Numbered from the stretch's first letter, positions 50,690 through 63,321 are shown. The stretch is 64,000 nt of DNA from Semisulcospira habei (GCA_036245525.1 BTPG01000003.1:160255532-160319531); one strand, 5' to 3'. A program made the numbers and translations. The notes: generated from the sequence alone by a model not told the origin.

Positions 50690-53027
50690 AACCTGACATG
50701 TAAATGCAGACAGGCGAACTATTAATAATCTGCAGCAACAGTAGAAGATTATCAAGTGATGGGAAACTTGTCACTAACTATACGAATAATAGTAGATGGG
50801 AGCCGAACATACTATTACTTCTGAAGTAAATATTTATAGAGGCGATCTTTAAAGGCGCTAATCTTACAATTTGATTTCAGGTGTGGAGGTAAAATATTCC
50901 ACGCTTTAGCGCCTAAAAATGACAAACTGGTTTTACAGATGTCTAATCTAGATTTTAGTAGTAGTAGTAGTAGTAGTGTGAGGACAAAATAGGCTGTGAG
51001 GCCTTTGTAAATGTCCTTTCTTTCTTTATTTTCTTTATGGGTCTGCTATTCATGCAATTTTCCTATAAATCATTCATCATAGGAATAGAAAATCTCTTTA
51101 AATTTTGGTAATTCGTCCAGCTGGTTTTTAAAAGAATTTATGTTAGGTGCTTTTTTTTTTAATGAAACTGGTAACTCATTCCAAACAATGGCAACTCTGT
51201 TAGAAAAACAGAACTTTCGCAGGTTAGTGTTGCAGTGCCCTACAAAGATTTTACCTTCAGAGTTTCGGGTTCTGTCACAAACTGGTGCTGCAAAAAAGTC
51301 ATTCCAATTTAGGTCGTCGATGCCATTATAAATTTTAAAAACTTGTATTAAGTCACCACGTATTCTACGTCCACGTAAGGAGTGTAGTCCAAAGTATTTG
51401 AGTCTGTCTAAGTAAGTCATATTTCTACATTCTTTAACCAGCTTTGTTGCTCGTCTCTGTACCCTTTCGAGTGCAACTGATTGTCTCTTTAAACCTGGGT
51501 ACCATACAGTGTTTGCGTATTCTAAATGTGGTCTGACTAGTGATTTGTACAGTTTACTAAAAATATCCTTATCCAAATAATTAAAGGCTCTCTTAATTAC
51601 TCCAACCATTTTGTTGGATTTATTGATACAGTTCTGAATATGGGGGTCAAAGGATAGAGCTTTATCAAAAACAACACCTAAGTCTCTTTCCTCCTCACAA
51701 GATACCACCTTTCTAATGTCGCTGTTAACTTTCATCAAGTAATCATGTTCAGGATTGTTCCTTCCAGCATGCAAGACCTTGCATTTCTCTACATTAAAAT
51801 GCAAGTCCCATGTGTCTGACCACTCTTGCAAGTGATCCAAATCATACTGCAACACGTCTTTATTACTCGATTCATTATAGATTTTAGTATCGTCTGCGAA
51901 TATTTTGCACATGCTATTAACACAGTCTGGCAAGTCATTTATAAATATTGTAAATAATATAGGTCCTAGGATGCTTCCTTGAGGTATACCGCTCAGCACC
52001 TTTATTTTATCCGATTTTGCATTTTCAACTTTTACCACTTGTTCTCTATCATGTAGGAAACTTCTTATCCAATTGGAAATGTTTCCACATACACCATAGG
52101 CCTCTAGCTTCTGAAGAAGCCTTTCATGAGGAACAGTGTCAAATGCTTTTCTAAAGTCTAAGTATATGATGTCAACCGTTTTTTTTTTTGTTGTCAATCA
52201 AGGAAGTTGTATCATCCATAACCTGTAGTAATTGAGTAACACATGATCGTTTCTTTCTAAAACCATGTTGGCATTCAGTGTACAAATTATTCACAATAAA
52301 ATGATTAACGATCTCATCTCGGACTATAGACTCCAAAACTTTACATACTATACACGTTAAACTTACTGGTCTGTAATTTCCTGCATCTGACCTAGAACCT
52401 TTTTTAAAAATAGCACTTACCTCTGCGGTACGCCAGACTTAAGGGAAAGTGTAAATAGTGAGCAAAGTGGTTCTGCTAACTCATTACACAACTCTTGTAG
52501 AGCTCTGGGGGGGGGGGGGGGATGCAGTCTGGACCTTGAGCTTTAGAATGCTTTAATTCTTTTAATTTTTTCTTGACAATATCAGGAGTTATTACAATAT
52601 CAGTTATGGTGCACCCATTCGATTTTGAGCCTCTACCAAACAATGGAACATTACTCAAATTTTCTTTCACTAATACACTTGAGAAAAATGTATTCAAGGT
52701 TGCTGCCTTTTCATGATCAGCTACAGCAAGTGTGCCATCTTCCTTTTTAAGTGCATTTATTCCAGAATTATACTTAGTTTGTTCCTGTACATACTTCCAA
52801 AATATTTTAGGGTTCATTTTACATTTATTTGCAATATTTCTTTCATGTAATTTTTTATTACGTTTTATTAATTTATTACAATCGTTTCTTAATGTAATAT
52901 ATCTTTGGTAATCCCTACCTTCTTTAGTTTGAAGATATCTTTTATACAACTTATGCTTCTTTTTAATCATTCTTAAAGCACCCTTATTCATCCAAGATGG
53001 TGTGGTTCTTTTATGTGATTTACTCAT
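50690..53027 (-). mobile_element. CR1-like LINE, 5' truncated
   Basis: Minus-strand RT with C-terminal region and a 3' UTR of about 380 bp (51069-50690). The 5' end is cut in the linker before RT, near 53027-53030, where another LINE fragment begins. Confidence 0.85.
51070..53027 (-). pseudogene. CR1-like reverse transcriptase, frameshifted
   Basis: The linker 53027-52476 (PSWMNKGALRMIKKKHKLYK; FFSSVLVKENLSNVP; LKHSKAQGPDCIP) leads to RT. The bridge 52475-52200 is shifted and contains an A-run. The frame 52197-51070 (375 residues) has VDIIYLDFRKAFDTVPHERL, SGIPQGSILGPILFTIFIND and the active site CKIFADDTKIY with both aspartates. RDLGVVFDKALSFDPHI and RPHLEYANTVWYPGLKRQ follow, and it ends RKFCFSNRVAIVWNELP with INSFKNQLD, the CR1-type end. 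A G-run at 52508-52520 marks another shift. Confidence 0.9.
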
Positions 53028-53029
53028 CC

Positions 53030-53880
53030 ACCTTTTGGAAGGTGGATCGAGCTATTTTTCATGTTTTGCCTATTACTGTCCGTGCATGAACAGTAGAACA
53101 CAGCGATTAAATTCAAACTGTTGTTCAATGTTAGTAACTTGAGGGATTTTAATTTTTCGTCAGTCGAAGTAGGACCGGGAAGTATTAATATAATGCCCCG
53201 ACGATACAAGGAATTAACTTTTTTCATGTGAACTTCGCTGCATCCATCCCAGACGGTAGAACTGTAGTCACAATGTGTTTTAATATGCGCATGGAAAAAG
53301 AGTTTACGGATATCAGTATTAACTATATGGCGTAGTTTTGATAACGGGAATAGATTTTTTAAAGAGTGTTTTGCATATATAGAGTCAGTATGCGGTCCCC
53401 AGCTTAATTTGTTGTCTACTATAATGCCTAATAAGCGATGCCTAGTTACTTGTTCTATAGGCTGGCTATCTAAGGAGAGTGTTAAAGTTGGTAGGCCACG
53501 CTGGTGTTTCTGATGTGTGGTAACTAACATGCTCTTTGTCTTTGGAATACTAATAATCATGTGATTATCACTGCACCAGCCTGCTACTTCATCAATAATT
53601 TGTTGGAGTACTACCTTATTAATGGTTGCTATATCTTTATCATATGTGTGTATGGTCGTGTCGACTGCGAACAGATCACAGTTTGCGTCTAAATGAGACA
53701 TGCCCAATGGCAGATCATTAATAAATAGATTAAATAATAAGGGCCCTATAATAGACCCCTGTGGAACACCACAAGTTACTAACCCGTCAGAGGAATATTT
53801 GCCAGAAGACTGAATGCATGGCTGGGGGCTGTGTCCAGTATAGCCGAAGTGTTGTGTATGACTAGGGGGGAATTCAGGAC
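53030..53880 (-). pseudogene. LINE RT fragment with a mutated active site
   Basis: The minus strand from about 53820 reads GLVTCGVPQGSIIGPLLFNL, FINDLPLG, then NCDLFAVDTTIHTYDKD, RHRLLGIIVDNKLSWGPH and a thumb-like region to 53024. The catalytic motif should be F-A-D-D; here the codon 53663-53665 gives Val, so one essential Asp is lost. Fingers and endonuclease are absent. The C-terminus ends near the junction with the CR1-like element. Confidence 0.8.
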
Positions 53881-54350
53881 TGTGGAATGCTATGATGAGA
53901 GATAAAGACTGATTGATTGTACATTGCTTAACGTCTTGACAGCAACAAGACTTTCTCAGGACGTGCCTGCACTGCTTGTGAAAAAAAAAAAATAATAAAC
54001 AAAATATTGAATGTATGTCGCCAGCCAGTCCAAGACGCTAAATAAACCCAAGACCATTTAGCAACACACATCCAATATCAAGAGCTACAGGCAGCGCAGA
54101 CAGTAGGGAGTTTAAAAAAGGAAAATACAGGGGAACGGTTGTTGTTGTTGTTATTTGAGTTTAACGCCGAGCAGGCGACTAAGGCCATCTCACGGCGGGA
54201 CAGGTAAAAATCTGGTCAGCCAGACTAAACGCAAGGTCTTAAGACAAGATGTAAATATATCTTAAAAATGTCAGGCTAAAATGTCGCACAAGTCTTTAAA
54301 AGAAATGTCTACAGTCTCTCAAAAAGGGCAAAATAAAGAAATTCACAGTC

Positions 54351-54915
54351 TTCTTCTTCTTCTTCTCGAACGCCGTCACACTTGGAGTTTGGCTCTCAAA
54401 ATGAAATCTGTGGTCTTCTGTAGTGCCTCCACAGGCCCGTACAGTTTCTCTTGTAGAGTGGCGGGCTTCGGCCATATCTCCTCCCTCAGCGGCTGGTGGT
54501 TCCCACAGTCCTGGAGGATGTGCTCTGTGGTCTGCTCTGCTTCTCCACAAGGGCACAGGGGAGATGGCACAAGGTGGAAGCGTCTGTGCAGGTGGAAATT
54601 GAGTCGGTTGTGCCCGGTCCTCAGACGAAAGATGGTCACCTGCTCTTGTCTGGACAGCTGATGGTAACTGTCTATGGGCCGTTGTGGTCTGTACACAGAC
54701 TTAATGATGGTCTTCATCTCTGTGAAGCTGACTCCATTTTCATCTTGTTCTTTCTCTGCGCCCGCTTTTGCCATTCTGTCAGCTTCTTCATTGCCGTAGA
54801 TGCCACAGTGTGAAGGGATCCACTGCAGCACCAGTCTGGTGCACTTGATGTTTTGCAGTGCCTCTTGTAGACGTGGCAGTTTGCTTGCTGTTGCTGCCTC
54901 AAGGACAGACATGGC
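54351..54915 (-). mobile_element. LINE RNase H end fragment with (GAA)n tail
   Basis: 565 bp flanked by perfect GAAATTCACAGTC (54338-54350 and 54916-54928). The open minus-strand frame has VLQWIPSHCGIYGNEEADRM (RNase H motif 4), FRLRTGHNRLNFHLHRRF and the zinc-like CPCGEAEQTTEHILQDC end. This C-terminus is typical of RNase H-bearing LINEs. The tail is GAAGAAGAAGAAGAAG, similar to that of LINE B but from a different subfamily. Confidence 0.92.
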
Positions 54916-54986
54916 GAAATTCACAGTCTATGAATGCTCAGATCTTGTTAAAAATATTGCATTCTCTCAAGAAATTGAAGATTTTG

Positions 54987-57527
54987 TCAGGGGGAACATC
55001 CCGGAACAAAACCTTCAAGGGCTGTGAAGTGTTTATATCTCGTGTCAATTAGATCGGCACAATACAACAAAAAGTGTCGAACAGAAAACTGCTCATCACA
55101 GGCAAAACACCATGAACGCACATCCTGTTTAAGTAAGTAAGAGTGCGTAACATACGTATGCCCGATGTGGAGCCGAGTAAGGACAGTCTCCTCACGGCAA
55201 CTTCCGCAGCGGAAAGGTAGACTGTCAGACACCGTAGGAAGAGCTTCATGCAGCTTGTTCCCTTCCTCTTTGTCCCACTCGGACTGCCACTCGCGGGCTA
55301 TGTACGCACTAATCATAGGTTTAAAATCACTATAAACAGTCTGTGTGTCAGGGACAGGGTCACTACGGCACTGTTGGCAGAAGAATCTGCGATTCTGTTG
55401 CCTTCGATGCCCACATGGCCCGAGACCCAAATAAAAATGATGTCATAATATTCCTTCATCAAGTCTGCGTAGAGCTCTCTAATCTGCACCAGCAGTGGGT
55501 GGTCTGTTCCCGCGCCATGAAGGGCCTGCAGGGCAGAAAGAGAGTCAGAAAAAATCAGGAAGTTCCTTTCCCGAGACTGATAGGCATGCTTGAGTGCCAG
55601 CAGAATTGCCTGCAGTTCTGTACTAAATACAGAGGAATGGTCAGGGAGGCGGAGCTTAAATGGGCGTCTAGGATGGCGAGAGGACACTGCAGCAGCAGCC
55701 ACTCTCCCATCCTCAGACTTGGACCCATCCGTATAAAAACGACAATAGCCAGGAAAAATTGAAAGGAGTTCATTGAGGCTCTTTTGGTATATGGCTGGTG
55801 GAGTACAATCCTTCTTGTGGGCAGTCAAGTCCAGCAAGATGTCAGGAACTGGTAGTAGCCAGGGTGGAGTGATGTGTTGCAGAGATTCCGAAACTTTGTC
55901 CAGGTCCACTCCGACCGCCTTCAGATGGGGCGGACATGGAAGGAAAGTGGACGGACAGCTCCCAGATGGGCATAGTAAATCTCTGCAAACGACGGGTTAA
56001 AAACACAATCATAGGCAGGATTGTCTGGATGGGCCTTCAGCTTCAGAACATAGCTGAGCATGAGGCGGATGCGGCGGAGCCCGAGAGAAGGCTCCCCTGC
56101 CTCAGCATACAGACTAGGAACTGGAGATGTCCTGAAGGCTCCCAGACATATTCGCAGACCTTGATGGTGAATTGTGTTCAGACGCTGTAGAACAGACTTG
56201 GAAGCCGAGCCATATACTACAGAGCCATAATCCAGTTTGGACCGAACAAGGGCCCGGTACAGTCGAAGTAAGACAATGCGGTCTGCACCCCAGTCAGTAC
56301 AACCGACGACATGAAGAATGTCGAGGGCCTTCCGACAAGAGGTTCTAAGGTAGTTAACATGGTTGCAGAAGGTCAATCTTTTGTCAAAGATGACCCCAAA
56401 AAACTTTGCCTCTTCGGCCACCTTAATTGGCACTCCAACAATGCTCAGGTTAGGTTCTGGAAAAAATTTCGTCTGGTTAGTAAAATGCACACAGAATATC
56501 TTGGAGGGCGAGAACCTGAATCCGTTGAGAGGCACCCACCCCTGGATGCGATCAACGCACAGTTGCAAGTGCCTCTCAAGGGACGCAGGTCCTCTACCTC
56601 GTGCACACAAAGCAAAGTCGTCCACAAACAAAAAGCAGTCAGAATCATCCTTGACGGCCTTTACAATGTTATTTATTTTAATGCTAAATAAAACAGGAGA
56701 TAGAATGCTGCCCTGCGGGACACCCATCTCCTGTTCAAAGAAGTCGGAGAGGGTGGAGCCCAAATGGACATGGAACGAACGGTTAAACAAAAAATTGTGA
56801 ATAAAAACGGGCAGGTGCCCTTTAAAACCCATGTCCGACAAATCAGACATTATACCATACTTCCAGGTAGTGTCATATGCCTTCTCAAGATCAAAGAAAA
56901 CTGCATAGACATGCTGCTTGTTGACAAAAGCATCTCAGATAAAAGACTCAAAGCGGACAAGATGGTCAGTTGTACTACGGAAACGCCGGAAACCGCACTG
57001 GAGGTCTGTGATGAGACCCTGTGACTCAAGATGCCACACCAGGCAGGCGTTGACCAAGCGTTCCATAGTTTTACATAAACACGATGTCAAAGCGATTGGC
57101 CGGTAGTTGCCCGGGTCGGAAGGATCCTTACCCGGCTTGGGGATTGGCACACAACCACAGCCTGGCGCCAAGATGGCGGAAAATGACCGGTTATCCAGAT
57201 ATGGTTAACGGTCTTGAGAAGTACAAGATATGGGCAATGGTGGAGGCAAGCAAATTGGCCACAGCCTTTTTTTTTTATCCGTGACCAAACTGGCACCATC
57301 TCTAAGATGGCCGACAGTAGCCGAGCCACCCCTGCCCCTAATTCTTCGAACAGCCTTCCAGACGTTTTGGGACGGAGTCCTAGAAGATAAAGAGGAGACG
57401 AAGCGTCTCCATGAAGCACGGCGTTCACGTTTAAAAATGTAACGGGCTGTCGCCCTCTGCGACGGATTACGAAAAGCGCGTCGCTGAGCAGATTTGCGCG
57501 TTTTATGGGCCTTGCGGCACTCTTCAT
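54987..57527 (-). pseudogene. LINE A copy 2 ORF2: RT and RNase H
   Basis: Frames 57527-57087, 57171-56935, 56850-55921, 55909-55313 and 55430-54987 correspond to RT and RNase H of copy 1. The active site FVDDFALCARG is kept (about 56610) and RNase H reads YTDGSKSEDGR and LIFSDSLSALQAL. In motif 4 the frame shifts after GNRIADSSANSA. At 56820 this copy keeps the four-base A-run that copy 1 has lost. Confidence 0.88.
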
Positions 57528-57585
57528 TGAACCATGGTATTCTCGGCTTCCGAGGGACTGATGTGGAAGTTCTAGGGATGGTTTC

Positions 57586-58578
57586 TTACTTACTTACGCC
57601 TGTCACCCCTACCCGGGTATAGGCCGCCGACGAGAGACCTCCAGCAACTCCTGTCCTGTGCTTCTCCTTCGATTCTACTCCAGGTGGTTCCCAGTCTCTT
57701 GATGTCTGCTTGGAGGTCTCTACGCCAGGAGTTTCTCGGCCTACCTCTTTTCCTCTTTCCCTGGGGGTTCCATGACAATGCCTGCCTAGTGATACTGGAA
57801 GCTGGCTTTCTCAGACTGTGACCGATCCATCCCCATCTTCTTCGCCCAATTTCATTCTCTGCTGTTATCTGCTCTGTTCTCTCCCAGAGTCTGACGTTGC
57901 TGATCTTCTCTGGCCAGTGGATTTTCAAAATTCTTCTAAGGCAACTGTTCATGAAGGTCTGTACTCTGTTGACTGTGGTTTTTGTCAATCTCCATGTCTC
58001 TGCTCCATATAGGAGAACTGCTTTTACATTGGAGTTGAAAATCCGGACTTTGGTGTGTTGTGACAGCTCTCTGGAACTCCACACTTTTTTCAACTGGAGA
58101 AAGGCTGCTCTGGCTTTACCGATTCGTGCTCTGACATCTGCATCAGTGCCGCCTTTTTTGTCTATGATGCTCCCGAGATAGGTGAAGGACTCCACCTCCT
58201 CCAACGGGGTGCCAGCAAGCCCGACTGGTTCTTCCCTGGTTGCGTTCAGCCTCATTGTCTTTGTTTTCTGTTTGTGAATGGTGAGGCCCACTTGGGACGA
58301 GATGTCAGCAAGCCTCGTGGTCTTGTCCTGCATTTGTTGATGAGTGTGGGACAGTAATGCCAAGTCGTCTGCAAAATCGAGGTCGTCAAGCTGTGTCCAC
58401 AGTGTCCACTGTATTCCACTTCGTCTGTGCTCTGTGGTCATCTTCATGACCCAGTCTATGGCCAGTAGGAAGAGGAACGGAGACAGCAGACACCCCTGCC
58501 TGACACCAGTTCTGACCTGGAGCTCTCTGGTGAACTGCCCTTCGTGGATCACGCGACATGTCATGCCATCATAGCTGC
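57586..58578 (-). mobile_element. RTE-clade LINE, copy 2
   Basis: 993 bp flanked by AGGGATGGTTTC (57574-57585 and 58579-58590), inserted in the endonuclease-RT linker of LINE A copy 2. It is nearly identical to the 3' part of copy 1 at 8948-10352. The open frame keeps [20 protein letters not shown] and the C-terminal motifs. The (TAAG)n tail is shorter. Because it is nested in two older elements and still almost unchanged, it is among the youngest insertions. Confidence 0.95.
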
Positions 58579-58936
58579 AGGGATGGTTTCACCTCCAACA
58601 AAATAGAAGTAAAACAAGAAACAGGTTCTTCAGCTGACATGACCACCTCCTCTGTAAGACGAGACTGACAGAGGGAGGCGAACAGAGGCCAGTTAGCTTT
58701 CTTGAGATTCCAGCGCCCCACTGGCGAATCCTCCTCACAGCTGACCGATGACAGGACTACTGGGAAGTGGTCACTACCACACAGGTCGTCGTGAACCTTC
58801 CAGTCAAAGTCCAGCATGAGAGAAGGATCACACACAGTGAGGTCTAGAACAGAACTAGATCCTGAACCTGGGTTAGAGTACGTAGGTAAGCCATCGTTAA
58901 AGACACATAGGTTAAGGTGAGAAAAAACATTTTTAA

Positions 58937-60087
58937 TGTAACCTATATCACCTCTGTGATATGTTAATAAGTTGTATTTTGAGTAAGCTTAGTGGATTGA
59001 TATTAGAATTGTTCTTGTTGTTTTCTTTTTTTAGACAGAGACAAATAATTTTCCTTTTTCCTCAAGCATATTTTTTAGTTTTGGGTTTTTGGAAATGACC
59101 TTTGTAAAAATATCGCAGGAATACCTTTTGGTGTAGTTTGTAATATTTTAGTAATTATTTTGATTCTGATTTTTTTACTTCCTGTTGTGGCAATTTCCTC
59201 TTTGATAATTCCTCTTCCTCTGCCATTTCATTGTTTGAGCGGGGTTGGTAAAGTGTTTTAATTAAGAAATATTGTTGACTTCATTTAGGGATTGCATTAA
59301 ATGTATAGGATGAGTTTCTTTTTATGCGAATTATATTGTGATGCAGGGGACATTCTTGGATTCTAATACTCACAAACCAGATAGGTGAGGCTTCTAATAG
59401 TACAAGAACCACGTGTATCTTTGCCTCGGCATGTATCTGTGGAATTGGTAATATCTTGGGTGTTTTGACTTTAAGCCATATATTGATTGGTGTTTGTAAT
59501 TGGATTTTCACCTGCAGTCTTAAATGGGGCTTAAAGGGTGGATTTCTTGGTGGTGGGATGATACAATCACGCGTAGATTAACCGACATGTATTAAACTTA
59601 TGGAATAAGTTTAAACAGGGTGATTTGTATAGCTTTGTTGCGCTTGAGCTGCTCGGGCCAGATCAAACAGGCATAACATAGCCCTAATATATTGTGTTTT
59701 TGCTGAGGGGTTTTGCAGTTAGATCGAAGGATCTATTTTGTATTAGGTCCCACGATGTGCTCAATTATATGTTCTAGTATGAATATTTGTAATGTGAAAA
59801 AAAACATTGCCTTTGTTTTATGTTATGGCACCTATATTTCTTTTGTTGTTTATTACAGTGTCCACGAATCGGGTTGCTGTCAGTCTCCTCTCTCATGCTT
59901 TATTTTGTCCCTGAGTCACTGATGTTTTTGTGTTGCCAAACAACCGGTTAATTGATCCTATTATTGATGTTATAGTGAAAATAAATTTCTTTTAAACTGT
60001 TTGGGAAAACCTTTTGGTATTACTTTCTGAGAGAGAGGGAATGGGTGTTAATTAAGGATCATCTTTTTCTGAAGAATCTGGGTTACA
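58937..60087. mobile_element. TTAA-flanked non-autonomous element, 1151 bp
   Basis: Flanked by TTAA (58933-58936 and 60088-60091). Copy 1 of LINE A has a single CTAA at the corresponding place, so this is a clean insertion with a 4-bp TTAA duplication. Ends are TGTAACC and GGTTACA, a 7-bp inverted repeat. TTAA targeting suggests piggyBac-type transposition, although the ends are not the usual CCC. The interior is AT-rich with no transposase. Confidence 0.75.
59369..59391. mobile_element. 23-bp mini-insertion with 8-bp target duplication
   Basis: TTCTAATA occurs at 59361-59368 and 59392-59399, bracketing 23 bp that equal the first 23 bp of the foldback insert at 39241. It reads like an extremely truncated copy of that element. 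Confidence 0.75.
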
Positions 60088-60549
60088 TTAACATCTGACC
60101 TCTGCCATCATAGTGCTCACTACCCCAAAGGTGAGCGTGACCGTTAAAATCCCCCATGAGAATAAAGGGAGGGGGCAGCTGATCTACTAAGTTAAAAATA
60201 TCATTACAAAAGACCCGGAGGGATGGTGGCAGGTAAACACTGCATATGGTTATGTCTTTTTCAAGGTAACCCGAGCTGCGACAGCCTGAAGTCAGGTGTC
60301 GATGCTAACGGGGCTACATAAAATTTGGCTACTAATGAGATGAGCCACTCCACCCGAGCGCCTCTCCGTATCAGAGCCTTTATGTATAACGTTAAAACCA
60401 TTAAAGGACACAGGGTCAGAAGTCTTCAGGTAGGTCTCCTGAAGAGATATTACTGAGGGGTTATAGAACTTGACTAAAAGACGTAATTCCTCAGAGTTAG
60501 CTTGAAAACCACGATAACTCCACTGAAGCAGTGAGTACATGATTATGTC

Positions 60550-62080
60550 TTATCTGGGGGTGAAGACTTTTTCCCCCTTTTTCCTTTGCCTTGGAAGGAG
60601 TTGAAGAAACAGAGGGGGGGGGGGGGGGCGGCTCCCGGGCCTCCTCTGGTTTATCGGAGACGAAGGGGGTCGAGCTGCCGCAGCATCAGCAATGACAACT
60701 TCCACTCCCTCCATCCGCTCCTCCAATGCAGCATATTTGTTTTGAAGGGAGACATCAGTGGTTCCCCTTCTGGGCTCGTGCGCACAGCGGTCCCATAGAT
60801 TTCTTAGACTTCTGGTCCTGGGCAGCGGTCCTGCCGCTAGAGTTAGCGGCCTTAGAAGGCTGACCAGAGCCAGAATCCTTTGGAGTTGACAAACTGACAG
60901 GTTTGGGTGGGCGCTGAGGCTTAGGGGCAATAGAAGGCGGCACTACCGGACCGGCAGTGTCCGCCTTCTGCGTTCCCTGGCTCCTCGTCACCACCGGAGG
61001 AGAGTTACTCTCCAGGGGCGAGAGGAGCCGAGGCTCCACCCCCAACCAAGAAGTTGGGGTTTGACTTGAGAAGTCTTTGGTGGGGCGCTTGCCAGCCACC
61101 GCTGCACTGAAAGTATACACAGAGGTGGTACTAGAGGTTGGAGGAGACGCAGCTGCACCAGGGCCTTCAACCAGTTTTTGGGCATCCAGAAAAAAACAGT
61201 CCATTCTCTACACGCACCTGCTGAATTTTGCACTCGGATATCCAACGAGGGCATTTCTTGTCCGAAGCCATATGCGCCCCCTGACAATTCACACACAGGG
61301 GGGTGGCTGTGCAGGACTCAGCAGAGTGTCCAGGCTTAGTGCAACGGGCGCATGAAGCGTCTGCCTGACGGCATGTCTTCTGCCCATGGCCATACTTTTG
61401 GCACTTAAAGCACCGGAGGGGGAGAGGGACGTACTTTTTCACTCTCAAGGAGTAGTAACCTCCCCAGATGGTAGTAGGAGGGGTGGGGGTGCCAAACGTC
61501 AGGATGATGGTAGGGAGACGGATCTCCCCACCACCTCGCATGGAAGCGAAGCGTCTGACGTAAGTCACCCCCTGAGATTTAAGGTTCCGTACAAGTTCAT
61601 CTTCTGACAGTTCTGCCAAAGCTTGATCTTTGATTACGCCTCTTGACGAATTCATAGTTTTGTGGGGTGTGTCTTCAACAGGAGTGTCTCCGATGGAAGA
61701 GAGCCCCAGTAGGCCGTGGAGTGTGCCCAGGTACGGCACTCCACCAGCAAGTCACCAGACCTGAGGCGCTGGGCATCAGGCCTGCCAGCACGGCTCCTGG
61801 TCTCCCCCACCAGAAAAGGATGCAGCTTGGAAACAGGTTTCTCCTTCACCTTGCTATGGACAATGAGGAAGCGAGGCCATACGGCCGACGCCTGAGGCGT
61901 CGCTTCCTCACAGTCCGAGTCACTGTCATGTTCAATGTCGGTGGCTATGTGCCGCTTCTGTGCCAGTTTTGTTTTTTCCATATTATTATAGTAGAGATAT
62001 TCATCCCCCAGGGGGTCCCCGCCCGCCACCGAGCCCAACAAGGGAAAGTACAACAGTCGGCGGGTCTCCAGCCGACGCAC
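60550..62080 (-). pseudogene. LINE A copy 2 ORF1, frameshifted
   Basis: Frames 62080-61652, 61739-61167, 61204-60755 and 60930-60550 together match ORF1 of copy 1, including knuckles CFKCQKYGHGQKTC, CARCTKPGHSAESC and CVNCQGAHMASDKKC. Small indels near 61990, 61695, 61190 and 60765 break it. Confidence 0.88.
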
Positions 62081-62513
62081 AATGGAGACTGCCCGAAAGA
62101 TATACTCAAGGGGGCAAGCCCGATTGAACCGTTTGAGCCACCGCCTTCTATCAAACTGTCGAATGCAGGGGAATACTGGCGTAAAGCACCTAATCAGCAG
62201 CAGAGCCTATAGCATGGTGTTCCGTATAGCAACCCGCATGTCAATAGTGGGATAGGGCTCAACGTGACAAGAGCCGATTGACTAGGCCGGTACGACTAGC
62301 CTCCCGTTTAGGTAGAAGTCAAGGCCGAAGTGGAGTGTTGACACCAGTGAGCCGCAACCCAAAGGGAACCTCAGCCACCAGGATCCTCTTCTCCCCCGAC
62401 ACGGGTCTCCAAGCACGGCAAACACTTGGGATCCAAAGGACCAAAAGCTCACGAGTTTTTTTAAGGACCAATCCAACATGGTACGACCTGGGTTAGGCAC
62501 AGCTCCTTAAAAA

Positions 62514-62758
62514 ACCCACACTTTGGTACCGGTTTCAGGCCTCTTTACAAATTTCAAATACAAGCGATCAAAAATCTCTGTAACTTCAGTAGCTGAACTG
62601 GCCCTTCGTCTGTCTTGTACTGTGTTTGTCTTAAATCCGTATTTGTTACGTGAGTGTGCGTGTTGGGTTTCAGTTCGCGGCGCTTTGAGTCGATTTGCCC
62701 CAAAAATTGAGAAAAAGCGCCTATATAATAACGGTAATATTATTTTTATTATTATTAT
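62514..62758 (+). mobile_element. LINE 3' tail insertion
   Basis: 245 bp flanked by AGCTCCTTAAAAA (62501-62513 and 62759-62771), in the 5' leader of LINE A copy 2. It ends AAAAGCGCCTATATAATAAC and (TTATTA)n, like the CR1/L2-type ends at 24.4 and 27.8 kb. No coding part is kept. Confidence 0.85.
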
Positions 62759-62933
62759 AGCTCCTTAAAAACCGGACCAGTGAAAAAGACTGAACAACAT
62801 ATCTCAGTGCTGACATCAAGTCCTAATCCTGGACAAAGATGGCACCCCTCTGCTAGCCCACTCAGTCAGTGACTGAGGAGACTACCCACCCACGCCACGT
62901 GGAGGCCGGTGCCGAGTGGGCACAGGTGAACGG

Positions 62934-63321
62934 ATTGTACATTGCTTAACGCCCCGACAGCAACAAGGCTTTCTCAGGACGTGCCTGCACTGCTTGTGAA
63001 AAAAAAAACAAAAAAAAAAAAAACAGAACATTGAATGTATGTCGCCAGCCGGTCAAATACATTAAATAAACCTAACACATGGGGCCTAAATAAAGCTAAG
63101 ACCATTTAGCAACACACATCCAATATCAAGAGCTACAGGCAGTGCAGACAGTAGGGAGAGTTTTAAAAAGGCAAATACAGGTGAATGGACAAATGGTAGA
63201 CAGAAACACATGCCCCAGAATAGAGATTAAAACCCACCCTGTGGGGCTGACCAGGGTGACCCTGGGAACTAAAAAATACCTAACCCCACCCAAGTCCCCC
63301 AGGGCAGACCCGGGTGGGGAT
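62934..63321 (-). mobile_element. SINE-like element, copy 6
   Basis: 388 bp, reverse orientation, bordered on both sides by ACAGGTGAACGG (62922-62933 and 63322-63333). The left border is shared with LINE A copy 2, so two elements used the same target. Confidence 0.85.

Larger units (their letters stand above)
58569..60540 (-). pseudogene. LINE A copy 2 ORF2: endonuclease, split
   Basis: Frame 60540-60292 starts MYSLLQWSYRGFQANSEELR with VISLQETYLKTSD; the catalytic Asn after W (WNCRG in copy 1) is Ser here (WSYRG). The part after 60088 is separated by the TTAA-flanked element, and 58835-58591 continues with LCGSDHFPVVLSS. Confidence 0.85.
54139..62921 (-). mobile_element. LINE family A, copy 2, heavily interrupted
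   Basis: An 8783-bp span bordered by ACAGGGGAACGG (54127-54138) and ACAGGTGAACGG (62922-62933). It has the same order as copy 1 but carries a LINE fragment (54351-54915), an RTE copy (57586-58578), a TTAA-flanked element (58937-60087) and a LINE tail (62514-62758). It also has an internal deletion of about 215 bp near 57228 relative to copy 1, and several frameshifts. The 3' tail is (AAC)n. Confidence 0.92.
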
